Below are positions 8,437 through 16,295 of a stretch of 64,000 nucleotides of DNA, piece after piece. The DNA is from a bacterium (GTDB lineage Bacteria > Oederibacteriota > CAKKQC01). The DNA lies in contig CAKKQC010000012.1 in the NCBI GenBank assembly GCA_919901855.1, positions 99,035 to 163,034 of the forward strand, in the 5' to 3' direction. The position numbers were made by a program, and so were the translations under genes. Within the stretch, counting starts at the first letter, position 1. The number at the start of each line of letters is the position of its first letter. Below the pieces are notes generated by a model. The model searched no databases, had not been told where the DNA came from, and was given only the letters and a program-made list of their open reading frames with translations.

Positions 8437-9265
8437 CTCCCGGACGATCCTCGCGGCCGCGGCCCTGGCCGCGGCCGTGGCATCCTCCGCGATCGCGGCG
8501 GAGCCGTCCGTCACCGTCGACCCGGCCGAGGTCCGGCCCGGGAGCTGGACCATCGTTCGTGTGACGGGGGCCAAAGGCCCCGGCGTCGTCCGCGCGCTCG
8601 GCCGCGAGATCCCGCTGTTCGCCGCCGAGGGCGGCCTGCGGGCCCTCGTACCGGTACCTCTTGGTACCGGCGCGGGCCGCAAGCCGTGCCAGGCCGTCCT
8701 GCGCGGCGGCACGCTGTCCTTCGCCGTCCGCGTCGTGGCCCGCGTCGAGCCGCCGCGGCAGTCCCTGCCCACGCTCGAGGTGACGGACAAGACCGCGAAC
8801 GCCCTCAAGTCGGGGAACGTGATCCTGGGCCGCGCCTTCCGGCAGACCGGGCCGGACGCCCTCTGGTCGTCCCCCTTGAGGTTTCCCCTCCAGGGCCGGC
8901 TGACCTCGGGCTACGGCATCACGCGGTCGTACGCCGGGACCGCCCAGTGGCCGCACCGCGGAATCGACATCGCGGCGCCCGACGGCTGGCCCGTCGTCGC
9001 CGCCGCCGCCGGCCGCGTCCTGGTTTCGCGCCGGATCGACGCCTACGGGAACGCGGTCGTCCTCGACCACGGCCAGACCGTGCACACGATCTACTTCCAC
9101 ATGAGCGCGCGCCAGGTCGTCGAGGGCCAGCGCGTCGAGGCAGGCCAGGTCATCGGGATGGTGGGGGCTACCGGGATCGCGACCGGGCCGCACCTGCATT
9201 TCGGGACCTATCTGGGGGCCGTGGCGGTCGATCCCGAGGAGATGATGAGCCGCGGGCTGCCCTGA
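8399..9265 (+). CDS. Secreted M23-family metallopeptidase
   Basis: A 288-residue exported protein. A hydrophobic signal segment (residues ~15-34) is followed by an Ig-like beta region and a C-terminal LytM/M23 domain. The zinc ligands are visible as HRGIDIAA (H-x3-D) and HLHFG (H-x-H). M23 enzymes cut peptidoglycan cross-bridges, but proteins of this build can also be inactive activators; here all ligands are present. A CCGGTACC / GGTACCGG hairpin sits in frame at 8651-8670. Palindromic repeat copy 1 lies directly after the stop. Confidence 0.88.
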   Translation: MKAPAPFVAAADSSRTILAAAALAAAVASSAIAAEPSVTVDPAEVRPGSWTIVRVTGAKGPGVVRALGREIPLFAAEGGLRALVPVPLGTGAGRKPCQAVLRGGTLSFAVRVVARVEPPRQSLPTLEVTDKTANALKSGNVILGRAFRQTGPDALWSSPLRFPLQGRLTSGYGITRSYAGTAQWPHRGIDIAAPDGWPVVAAAAGRVLVSRRIDAYGNAVVLDHGQTVHTIYFHMSARQVVEGQRVEAGQVIGMVGATGIATGPHLHFGTYLGAVAVDPEEMMSRGLP

Positions 9266-9270
9266 CCGGC

Positions 9271-9314
9271 GGCCCCAAGCGGCCGTCGGAGTTTCTGCGG
9301 ACGCCGAAACTCCG
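9271..9314. repeat. Palindromic repeat family A, copy 1 (intergenic)
   Basis: Main hairpin 9288-9313 with arms GGAGTTTC / GAAACTCC, plus a smaller GGCC hairpin at 9271-9284. It is in the reverse orientation to copies 2 and 3. It lies between the M23 stop and the htpX promoter and might also slow transcription. Confidence 0.65.
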
Positions 9315-9321
9315 CTGAACG

Positions 9322-9339
9322 TATAATGGTATCGGAGGT
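9322..9339 (+). promoter_or_regulatory. htpX -10 box and ribosome site
   Basis: TATAAT at 9322-9327 followed by GGAGGT at 9334-9339, 11 bases before the htpX ATG. No convincing -35 was seen; that position falls inside the palindrome. Confidence 0.5.
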
Positions 9340-9350
9340 AACGAATTCCC

Positions 9351-10223
9351 ATGAACTACTTCAAAACGTTCCTGCTCATGCTCGCCATGATCGCGCTGTG
9401 CATGTTCGTCGGCGAACTCGTCGGCGGCCTGCGCGGGGCGGCGTTCGCCTTCATCATCGCCGCGGTCATGAACTTCGCCATGTACTGGGTCTCGGACAAG
9501 ATCGTGATCTCCATGCACGGGGCCGTCGAGGTCGGGGCCAAGGAGGCTCCCGGGCTCTACCGCGCGGTCCAGCGGCTCTCGCAGGCGGGCAACCTGCCGA
9601 TGCCGAAGATCTACGTCTTCGACTCCGACCAGCCCAACGCGTTCGCGACCGGACGCAACGTGAACCACGCGGCCGTGGCCGCGTCGCGCGGGCTCCTCGA
9701 GATGATGCCCCAGAACGAGCTCGAGGCCGTGATCGCGCACGAGCTGTCGCACATCAAGCACCGGGACATGCTGATCTCGACGATGGCGGCCGTCATGGCG
9801 GGCGCGATCATGATGCTCGGCCGGATGGCCATGTACGCCCAGATCTTCGGGGGCGGGCGGCGGAGTGACGACGACCGCGAGGGCGGCGGGATCGCGGCCC
9901 TGGCCCTGATCATCCTCGCGCCCTTCGCGGCATTCCTGATCCAGATGGCGATCTCGCGGTCGCGCGAGTACGCGGCGGACGAGGGGTCGGCGGCGCTCAC
10001 GGGCGACCCGGCGGCGCTCAAGAAGGCGCTGGCGCGGATCCACCGAACGGTGGAGGAGGTCCCCATGGACCAGGCCGCGCCCGCGACCGCGCACCTGTAC
10101 ATCATGAACCCGTTTGCCGGCGGAGGGTTCGTCTCGAACCTGTTCAGCACGCATCCGTCGCTGGACCGCCGGATCGCCCGTCTCGAGGAGATCTCGGACG
10201 GGAAGATAATCCCCGTCTTCTGA
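9351..10223 (+). CDS. htpX: HtpX-type membrane metalloprotease (M48)
   Basis: Membrane quality-control protease of 290 residues. Two N-terminal transmembrane helices are followed by the zinc motif HELSHIKHRD near residue 131, another pair of helices around residues 145-210, and SREYAADE, which supplies the third ligand. The C-terminal THPSLDRRIARLEE is the family's closing signature. It has its own promoter and Shine-Dalgarno site and stands alone. Confidence 0.93.
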   Translation: MNYFKTFLLMLAMIALCMFVGELVGGLRGAAFAFIIAAVMNFAMYWVSDKIVISMHGAVEVGAKEAPGLYRAVQRLSQAGNLPMPKIYVFDSDQPNAFATGRNVNHAAVAASRGLLEMMPQNELEAVIAHELSHIKHRDMLISTMAAVMAGAIMMLGRMAMYAQIFGGGRRSDDDREGGGIAALALIILAPFAAFLIQMAISRSREYAADEGSAALTGDPAALKKALARIHRTVEEVPMDQAAPATAHLYIMNPFAGGGFVSNLFSTHPSLDRRIARLEEISDGKIIPVF

Positions 10224-10253
10224 TATGGCCGGGGGGGCCGGCCGTGGCCCCTC

Positions 10254-10259
10254 TATACT
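10254..10259 (+). promoter_or_regulatory. -10 box of tilS
   Basis: TATACT, 6 bases before the ATG, which predicts a leaderless transcript. It follows a GGGGCC / GGCCCC hairpin at 10234-10251. Confidence 0.45.
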
Positions 10260-10265
10260 GAAGGA

Positions 10266-11327
10266 ATGGCTTCACTGCCGCCGAGGGAGTTCACGGGCGC
10301 CGTGCGCGACTGGTGCGCGGCCCACGGCCTGATCCCGCGGGACGCAGCTCCGGGTGCGGCGGGGCGCCGCACCCGCATCGTTGTGGGGGTCTCGGGCGGC
10401 CCCGACTCGCTCGCCCTCCTCCAGGCGCTGCACGAGCTTTCCGGACCCCTGGGCCTCTCCCTCCACGTCGCGCACCTCGATCACGGGCTGCGGCGGGGGT
10501 CGGCCGCCGACGCCGCGTTCACTGCCGCCCGGGCGCGGGCGCTGGGCTGGCCCTGCACTACCGGCCGGACGGCCGTGGCCGCGCTCGCGCGCCGCCGCCG
10601 GATCTCGCTAGAGGAAGCGGGTCGGCTCGCCCGGTACTCGTTCTTCCACCGGGTCGCGACCCGCGGCGGGTATCGCCTCGTGGCCGTCGGCCACACCCGG
10701 GACGACCAGGCCGAGACGGTGCTCATGCGTCTGATGCGCGGGGCGTCGATGAGCGGGCTGGCCGGGATCGCGCCGCGCCGGGGGTTGATTGATCCGCTGG
10801 CCCGCGCGGCGACGCGGGGCTCCGCGGTTGAGGTAATCCGCCCCCTTCTGGCGCGCTCGCGCGGCGAAGTGGAGGCCTTTCTGCGGCTACGCAGACTGAC
10901 TCCGAGGCGGGACCCGTCGAACACTTGTCCCGACTTCCTGCGCAACCGGATCCGGCGCGAGCTCATTCCATATCTGGAGCGCCGGTACAACCCCGCGGTT
11001 CGCGCGGCGCTGGCCCGGGCCGGCGAGGTGCTGGCGGAGGAGGACGGGCTCCTCGAGGCCGGGGCCCTGGCAGCTCTGAAGCGGGTGACGCGCGGGCGCG
11101 GCGTCCCGGGGCTGGACCTGCGGGGCCTGGCCCGGCTCCCGGTCGCGACCCGGCGGCGGGTCCTGCGGCTCGCGGCGGTCGGCGCGGGGACGGATCTCAA
11201 CCGGCTGACGCAGCCGCACCTGGACGCGCTCGTGCGGCTCACCGGCGCGGGCGCGGGGGAGACCCACCTGCCGGGCCTCCGCGCGACGGCGGGAGGCCGC
11301 GTTCTGCGTCTCCGGCGCGTACACTAG
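10266..11327 (+). CDS. tilS: tRNA(Ile)-lysidine synthase TilS
   Basis: Modifies C34 of the CAU-anticodon tRNA-Ile to lysidine, using ATP and lysine. A 353-residue PP-loop enzyme: SGGPDS at residues 43-48, HLDHGLRRGS about 30 residues later, GHTRDDQAETVLMRLMRG in the middle, and SNTCPDFLRNRIRRELIPYL, the conserved tRNA-contact region. The C-terminal domain is short compared with E. coli TilS, as in many phyla. The next gene begins 4 bases later. Confidence 0.95.
   Translation: MASLPPREFTGAVRDWCAAHGLIPRDAAPGAAGRRTRIVVGVSGGPDSLALLQALHELSGPLGLSLHVAHLDHGLRRGSAADAAFTAARARALGWPCTTGRTAVAALARRRRISLEEAGRLARYSFFHRVATRGGYRLVAVGHTRDDQAETVLMRLMRGASMSGLAGIAPRRGLIDPLARAATRGSAVEVIRPLLARSRGEVEAFLRLRRLTPRRDPSNTCPDFLRNRIRRELIPYLERRYNPAVRAALARAGEVLAEEDGLLEAGALAALKRVTRGRGVPGLDLRGLARLPVATRRRVLRLAAVGAGTDLNRLTQPHLDALVRLTGAGAGETHLPGLRATAGGRVLRLRRVH
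11320..11325 (+). promoter_or_regulatory. -10 box of the glycosyltransferase array
   Basis: TACACT, 6 bases before the ATG at 11332. It lies inside the 3' end of tilS and is a candidate leaderless promoter for the three-gene array. Confidence 0.35.
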
Positions 11328-11331
11328 CCGC

Positions 11332-13827
11332 ATGCGCCGCCGGCTGCCCCGCGTCCTGGCCCTGTCCCTGCTCGGCGGCTGGGCGCTCCTCCTCCTGGTC
11401 CGCGCGGCGCCGGGCTACCTGCCCGACCTCGGGTTCATCAAGGCCCTCATCGACCGGTTCATCAAGGAGCACACGGACGACGCCGGCGTCGTCTACGCCC
11501 TCCACTATCACGGCGAGATGCTGCTCAAGACCGGCCTCCTGCACGCCGTGCTCGCCGGGTGCGGGGCGGCGGCGGCGCGCGTCCTCGTGCCCGGCGGGGC
11601 GGCGGGGCTCCTGGTGCCCTGGGGCGTCGGGTTCGGGGTCGCCGGGCTGCTCACGCTCGGGTGGGGGCTGACGGGTCTCATGTTCGCGGGCCCCGTGGTC
11701 GGGCTCTCGCTCGTGCTCGCCGCCGCCGTGTGGACCACGCGGTCCGGCGCCGGGCTCCGCCGCGCCGTCGGGGGCCTCCCGGCGGTCGCGGTGAGGTCCC
11801 TCGCGGGGGTGCCCTGGTGGACACCCGTGACGGCCGGGCTGGCGCTCGTCTTCCTCGTCGCGCTCGCCCTGCCGCCCGACACCTCGTGGGACGCCGTCGT
11901 CTACCATCTGCGAGTGCCCTCGTTCTTCGTGGCGGAGCACCGGATCTTCCATATGCCCACGCACCACTTCACCGCGTTTCCCCTGGTCACCGAGATGCAC
12001 TACGCGTGGCTCATGCTCCTGGGCGGGCTCGAGCGGATGGGGCTGGGCACGGCGCCGCGGCTCTTCCATGTGGGTTGCGCGGTCGCGGGCGCCGCGGCCG
12101 CGGGCCGGCTCGCGGGCCGGCTGGCCGGAGCCTATGCGGGCTGGCTCGCGGGCGCCCTCGTCCTGCTCTGCCCCGTGACGGGCGCGATCGCGGTTCGCGC
12201 GTACAACGACTACTCGCAGACGGCGCTGACCGGGATCGCGCTGATCCTCATGTTCGAGCGGCCGCGCGGAGCGGCGCGGCTCGCGGGCGCCGTGCTCGGC
12301 AGCGCCCTCGCGGCGAAGTACACGGCCGTCCTGCCCTTCGGCGTGCTCGCCATGCTCTGGTTCCGGCTGTCCCGGATGCCGTACGCCGTGGCGGCCGTCC
12401 TCGTCGCGCCCTGGAGCCTCAAGAACCTCCTCCTCACCGGGAACCCCGCCGCCCCCCTCCTGGGGGGATTGTTCCCGTCCGCCGGGCCCGAGACCGCGTT
12501 CCAGTTCTCGGCCTACTCGTCCCACGTCGGCGGCATGAGCTTCTCGCCCGAGGCGGCGGGGAACGCCGTCGGCGCCCTGCTCGTCCCGGGGCCCGGCGAG
12601 GCGCTCTCGGAGGTCCTGTGGATGCTCGCGCCCGCGGCCTGGCTCCTGCCCGGCCTCCCGCCGGCCGGACGCCGGCTCGGGCTGATCACCGCCGGGCTCA
12701 CGGCGGGCTGGATGATGCTCACGCCCCAGCTCCGGTTCTATATGGGAGTCCTTCCGGCGCTCGCGGCTCTTGCCGCCGTGGGCTGGTCCCGGATCGAGGC
12801 CGCAGCCCCCCGCCGGGCGGTCGCCGTGCTCGGCCCCGTCCTCGGGGTCGTGCTCGGGCTGAACCTCATCCGGATGCCGATCGACCACATCCGGCTCTTC
12901 GACCCGCTCCCGTTCGTGTTCGGCCGCGAGACCGCGTGGGACAACGCCGCGCGCGCCCTGTACCCCGCGCCCTTCTACGGCCGCATCGCGGACTGGGCGA
13001 ACGGCTCGCTGCCGCGGAACGCGCGGCTGCTGGTCATGGTGGACATCAAGGCGCACGACATCTGGCGGCGCACCTACCACGACTTCCAGTACGCGAAGCC
13101 GGGCGTGTTCCTGCGATGGCTGCGCGAGGGCGGCTCGGTCGCGGGGCTCCTCCGCAAGCTCCGGGAGGAGGGGGTCACGCACATCCTGGTCGTGCGCCAG
13201 CGGACGCGCGACGTCGGGAACCACTACTCGTGGGAGGGGCCGGAACTGGCGGAGGCGGCCGAGTTCCTGGCGGCGCACACGGTCGCGCTGGCCCAGACGC
13301 AGATGGTCGAGGTCCTGCGGGTGGACGCGCGGCCGCATCCGCGCCGCTCCCTGGACGGCTACGGCTGGATGCTCTTCACGCATCCCGAGAACCTGCTCAT
13401 CTGGGGGCGCGACGCCGAGGCGGCCCGGCTCCTCGAGACCACCGCACGGCTGGCCCCGTGGCTGAAGGGCCTCAATACGTTCCTCGGGATGTCGCTCGCC
13501 CGCGGCCGGCGGTTCGGCGAGGCGGAGCGCGTGCTCGCGGCGGCCGTGCGTGAGGGGGGCGGGGAGGCCGCGACGGCCGCGTTCCTGCTCGGCCAGGTGC
13601 GGCAGTTCCGCGGGGACCGGGCCGGGGCGGCGGCCGCCTGGCGCGAGTGCCTGCGGCTGGACCCCCGGCGGGCGGACGCGCACCACGGGCTGGCGCTCGT
13701 GCTGTTCGACCTCGGGGCCGAGACCGACGCCCTGCGCGAGGCGGAGGAGGCGTGCCGGCTCGACCCGGCAAACGCCGAGTACGCGCAGGTGCGGGCCGGG
13801 ATCGCCTCCGCGCTGGGGAAGCCATGA
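11332..13827 (+). CDS. ArnT/PMT-like membrane glycosyltransferase with TPR tail, paralogue 1
   Basis: A polytopic membrane protein of 831 residues. The first two thirds hold many hydrophobic helices. The loop motif TSWDAVVYHLRVPSF, with an Asp after a helix, resembles the catalytic first loop of GT-C enzymes (ArnT, PMT, GT39/GT83 families), which use polyprenyl-phosphate sugars. The last ~150 residues are soluble and TPR-like (GRRFGEAERVLAAA, FRGDRAGAAAAWRECLRLD). It is the first of three overlapping paralogues. The substrate is unknown; protein or lipid glycosylation is the inference. Confidence 0.65.
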   Translation: MRRRLPRVLALSLLGGWALLLLVRAAPGYLPDLGFIKALIDRFIKEHTDDAGVVYALHYHGEMLLKTGLLHAVLAGCGAAAARVLVPGGAAGLLVPWGVGFGVAGLLTLGWGLTGLMFAGPVVGLSLVLAAAVWTTRSGAGLRRAVGGLPAVAVRSLAGVPWWTPVTAGLALVFLVALALPPDTSWDAVVYHLRVPSFFVAEHRIFHMPTHHFTAFPLVTEMHYAWLMLLGGLERMGLGTAPRLFHVGCAVAGAAAAGRLAGRLAGAYAGWLAGALVLLCPVTGAIAVRAYNDYSQTALTGIALILMFERPRGAARLAGAVLGSALAAKYTAVLPFGVLAMLWFRLSRMPYAVAAVLVAPWSLKNLLLTGNPAAPLLGGLFPSAGPETAFQFSAYSSHVGGMSFSPEAAGNAVGALLVPGPGEALSEVLWMLAPAAWLLPGLPPAGRRLGLITAGLTAGWMMLTPQLRFYMGVLPALAALAAVGWSRIEAAAPRRAVAVLGPVLGVVLGLNLIRMPIDHIRLFDPLPFVFGRETAWDNAARALYPAPFYGRIADWANGSLPRNARLLVMVDIKAHDIWRRTYHDFQYAKPGVFLRWLREGGSVAGLLRKLREEGVTHILVVRQRTRDVGNHYSWEGPELAEAAEFLAAHTVALAQTQMVEVLRVDARPHPRRSLDGYGWMLFTHPENLLIWGRDAEAARLLETTARLAPWLKGLNTFLGMSLARGRRFGEAERVLAAAVREGGGEAATAAFLLGQVRQFRGDRAGAAAAWRECLRLDPRRADAHHGLALVLFDLGAETDALREAEEACRLDPANAEYAQVRAGIASALGKP

Positions 13828-16295
13828 GCCCGTTCCTCTCCGCCGCGGCGGCGGTCGCGTGGAGCGTCGCGCTGGTCGTCGGCTACGTCCGGGCCCGGCC
13901 GCCGGGCGCCCTCGCGCTCTTCCCGCAGGGCACGGATCCGTGGCGGCTGGACGTCTTCGCGCCCGCCGCCGGCGGCCACCTGCTCGCGATCGCGGCGGCC
14001 CTGCTCTGGGTCCTGGCCCTCGCGGCGTGGGGGGCCCCAGTGCTCGCGTGGCTCTCCCCGGGGGCGCCGACCAGCACCCGACCGCTGCGGCGCCACTTCG
14101 CCCTCGGGGCCGGGTTCGGCCTCCTCGGGCTCGCGGTCCTCGCGGCGGGCTGGACGGGGCTGATGGCGCCGGCGTCCCTGGGGCTGATCGTGCTCGTCCC
14201 CGCGATCTGCGGGGGCTGGCGCGCGAGCCGCGACCTCGCGCGGGACTCCGCGGACCTCCTGGCGTCCTGGCGGACGACGCCCGAAGGGTGGGCGCTCCGG
14301 GCCGCGGTAGCGCTCCCGATCCTGGCCGCCCTGCCGTCGATGCTCAGCCCCGAGGTGAGCTGGGACGCCATGGTCTACCACCTCCGCCTCCCGACCTTCT
14401 GGCTCATGGAGCACCGGCACTTCGCCCAGCCGGACACGCCGTTCACGGGCTACCCGTGCCTGACCGAGATCCACTACGCGCTCGTCATGGCCTTCGCCCG
14501 CAGCGACCGGCCGGCGAAGCTCATGCACGCCGCGTGCTGGCTCCTCGCCGCCCGCGCTCTCTTCCTCGCCGTGCGTCCCCATGGCCGCCTTCCCGCGTTC
14601 GGGGCGGCCCTGCTCTGGCTCGGCGCCCCCCTCGGGATCCTGCTCGCGGGAGCGGCCTATGTCGACCTCGCGACCGCGTGGCTCGTGACCCTGGCGGCGA
14701 TCGCGGCGCTCGGGGCGCCGTTCCTGGCCGGCGTCTTCTGCGGCGTCGCGTTCCTGACCAAGTTCACGGGCGGGTTCGCGTTCGTGGGGTTGCTGGCCTG
14801 CGTCGCATCCCGCGAGCCGAGGGGGCTCGTCCGCGCGATCGCCGGATTCTCGGTCCCCGCGGCCGCGTGGCTCGCGCGCGACTGGCTCGCGCTCGGGAAC
14901 CCCGTCTACCCGTTCGCCACGGGCCTCCTCGGCGGCGTCTCGTCGGCCACCGTCGACTACTGGCGGGCGCATCCGCCCGCGCCGGGGTCCGGGGAGATGC
15001 CCGGACCGCTGGCCCGGCTATGGCTCGCGCTCACGACCGAAGACGCGGGCGTCGGCGCGCCGCCGGGCTCGCTGTGGCTCGCCGCGCTCGGTCCCGCCGC
15101 GCTGGCCGGCCTTGCCGACCGCCGGTGGCGGTTCATCGCGGCCGCTGGCGCCCTGTGGCTCGCCCTCCCGCTCGACGGCCGGTTCCTCTTCCCGCTGCTC
15201 CCGGCGGCGATTCTCGCCGCGTCCCCGGCGTGGCGCTTACCGTGGTTCCGCTGGACGACCGGAGTCACGGTCGCCGTTCTGGTCCCGCTCGGGGCGTGGG
15301 ACGCGCTCCGGACCGCGACCGCCCAGTTCGACCCGCTGCCGCCCGCGCTGGGCCTCCGGGGCTTCGACCGGCACATGCGGTCCGGCCTGCCGCCCCAGCC
15401 CGAGTACTGGGAAGGGGCGATGATGGTCAACGCGCGGCTGTCGAAGCGCGCCCGCCTCCTGTTCGTTTCGGGCATCAAGAGCTACCGGTTCGACCGCCGG
15501 TGCACGGTTCCGCACCAGCATCTCGACCCGTGCCCGCTCCTGCGCGAGTGGACGCTCGCGCGGGAGCCCCGCCGGCTCGCGATCCGGCTCCGGGAGGCGG
15601 GATTCTCGCACGTGATCTACTTCCCGCGCGTGGCCGGGGTCCTGGCCGACCTCCCGTACGTGACCTTCGCGGCGTCCGACGCGGCGGGGATCGTGGCGTG
15701 GCTCCGGGGGTACACGACGTTCGATTTCCGGTGGGGCGAGATGCTCGCCTACGCCCTGACGCGCAACGTGCGTCCGCGCGCGCTCGGCCGGGTGCCTATC
15801 GTGGAGGAGTACGTGATGAAAGAGGCGACCAACTCCGCCGGCGCGCCAGGAGTTCCGGCGTCCGCCGGAACTCCAAGGGCCGCTCCTGCGGCCCCGTGGG
15901 CGATCTCCGCGCTCGAGAAGCTCGCGCCCGAATCTTCGACGCTGGGCCAGGCGCACGGGATCCGGACCCTCATGGGTCCGCCGCCCCGGCCGGCGGCGGC
16001 GTTGATTCCGCTGGGGGAGGCGACCAGGAGTCCCGAGGCGTCGCCCGCGACCTGGCGCGCCTACGCGTTCGCGCTGGGGGAGACCGGCGACGGGATGCGG
16101 GCGCTGGCCGGCTACCGGCAGGCGCTCGAGCTGCTGCCGACCGACGGCCAGGCCCACTTCGGGGCCGGCATCATACTCGCGCGCGGGGGCCGGCTCCGGG
16201 AGGCGGTCGAGGAGTTCGAGGCCGCGATCCGGATCGAGCCGGGCCGGGCCGAGTTCCGGCAGGCGCTCGCGCAGGTGTCCGCCGCGATCCGATGA
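13824..16295 (+). CDS. ArnT/PMT-like membrane glycosyltransferase with TPR tail, paralogue 2
   Basis: About 823 residues from the ATG that overlaps the previous stop. It has the same layout as its neighbour: a helix-rich membrane part with VSWDAMVYHLRLPTFWL and a Tyr/His-rich loop, then a soluble part ending in a TPR unit (ATWRAYAFALGETGDG, GRLREAVEEFEAAIRIEP). Palindromic repeat copy 2 is inserted in frame at 15849-15894, encoding the odd Ala/Pro stretch GVPASAGTPRAAPAAP between the membrane part and the TPR tail. The frame is preserved, so the protein should still be made. Confidence 0.65.
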   Translation: MSPFLSAAAAVAWSVALVVGYVRARPPGALALFPQGTDPWRLDVFAPAAGGHLLAIAAALLWVLALAAWGAPVLAWLSPGAPTSTRPLRRHFALGAGFGLLGLAVLAAGWTGLMAPASLGLIVLVPAICGGWRASRDLARDSADLLASWRTTPEGWALRAAVALPILAALPSMLSPEVSWDAMVYHLRLPTFWLMEHRHFAQPDTPFTGYPCLTEIHYALVMAFARSDRPAKLMHAACWLLAARALFLAVRPHGRLPAFGAALLWLGAPLGILLAGAAYVDLATAWLVTLAAIAALGAPFLAGVFCGVAFLTKFTGGFAFVGLLACVASREPRGLVRAIAGFSVPAAAWLARDWLALGNPVYPFATGLLGGVSSATVDYWRAHPPAPGSGEMPGPLARLWLALTTEDAGVGAPPGSLWLAALGPAALAGLADRRWRFIAAAGALWLALPLDGRFLFPLLPAAILAASPAWRLPWFRWTTGVTVAVLVPLGAWDALRTATAQFDPLPPALGLRGFDRHMRSGLPPQPEYWEGAMMVNARLSKRARLLFVSGIKSYRFDRRCTVPHQHLDPCPLLREWTLAREPRRLAIRLREAGFSHVIYFPRVAGVLADLPYVTFAASDAAGIVAWLRGYTTFDFRWGEMLAYALTRNVRPRALGRVPIVEEYVMKEATNSAGAPGVPASAGTPRAAPAAPWAISALEKLAPESSTLGQAHGIRTLMGPPPRPAAALIPLGEATRSPEASPATWRAYAFALGETGDGMRALAGYRQALELLPTDGQAHFGAGIILARGGRLREAVEEFEAAIRIEPGRAEFRQALAQVSAAIR
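15849..15894. repeat. Palindromic repeat family A, copy 2 (inside a coding sequence)
   Basis: Hairpin 15849-15874 has arms GGAGTTCCGGCG / CGCCGGAACTCC. It is followed by a second hairpin 15877-15894, GGGCCGC / GCGGCCC with a TCCT loop. The insertion leaves the host frame open. Confidence 0.75.

Noticed and set aside
10234..10251. GGGGCC/GGCCCC hairpin after htpX as a terminator
   Set aside because: Only six pairs, no T run, and it directly abuts the tilS -10 box; not convincing.
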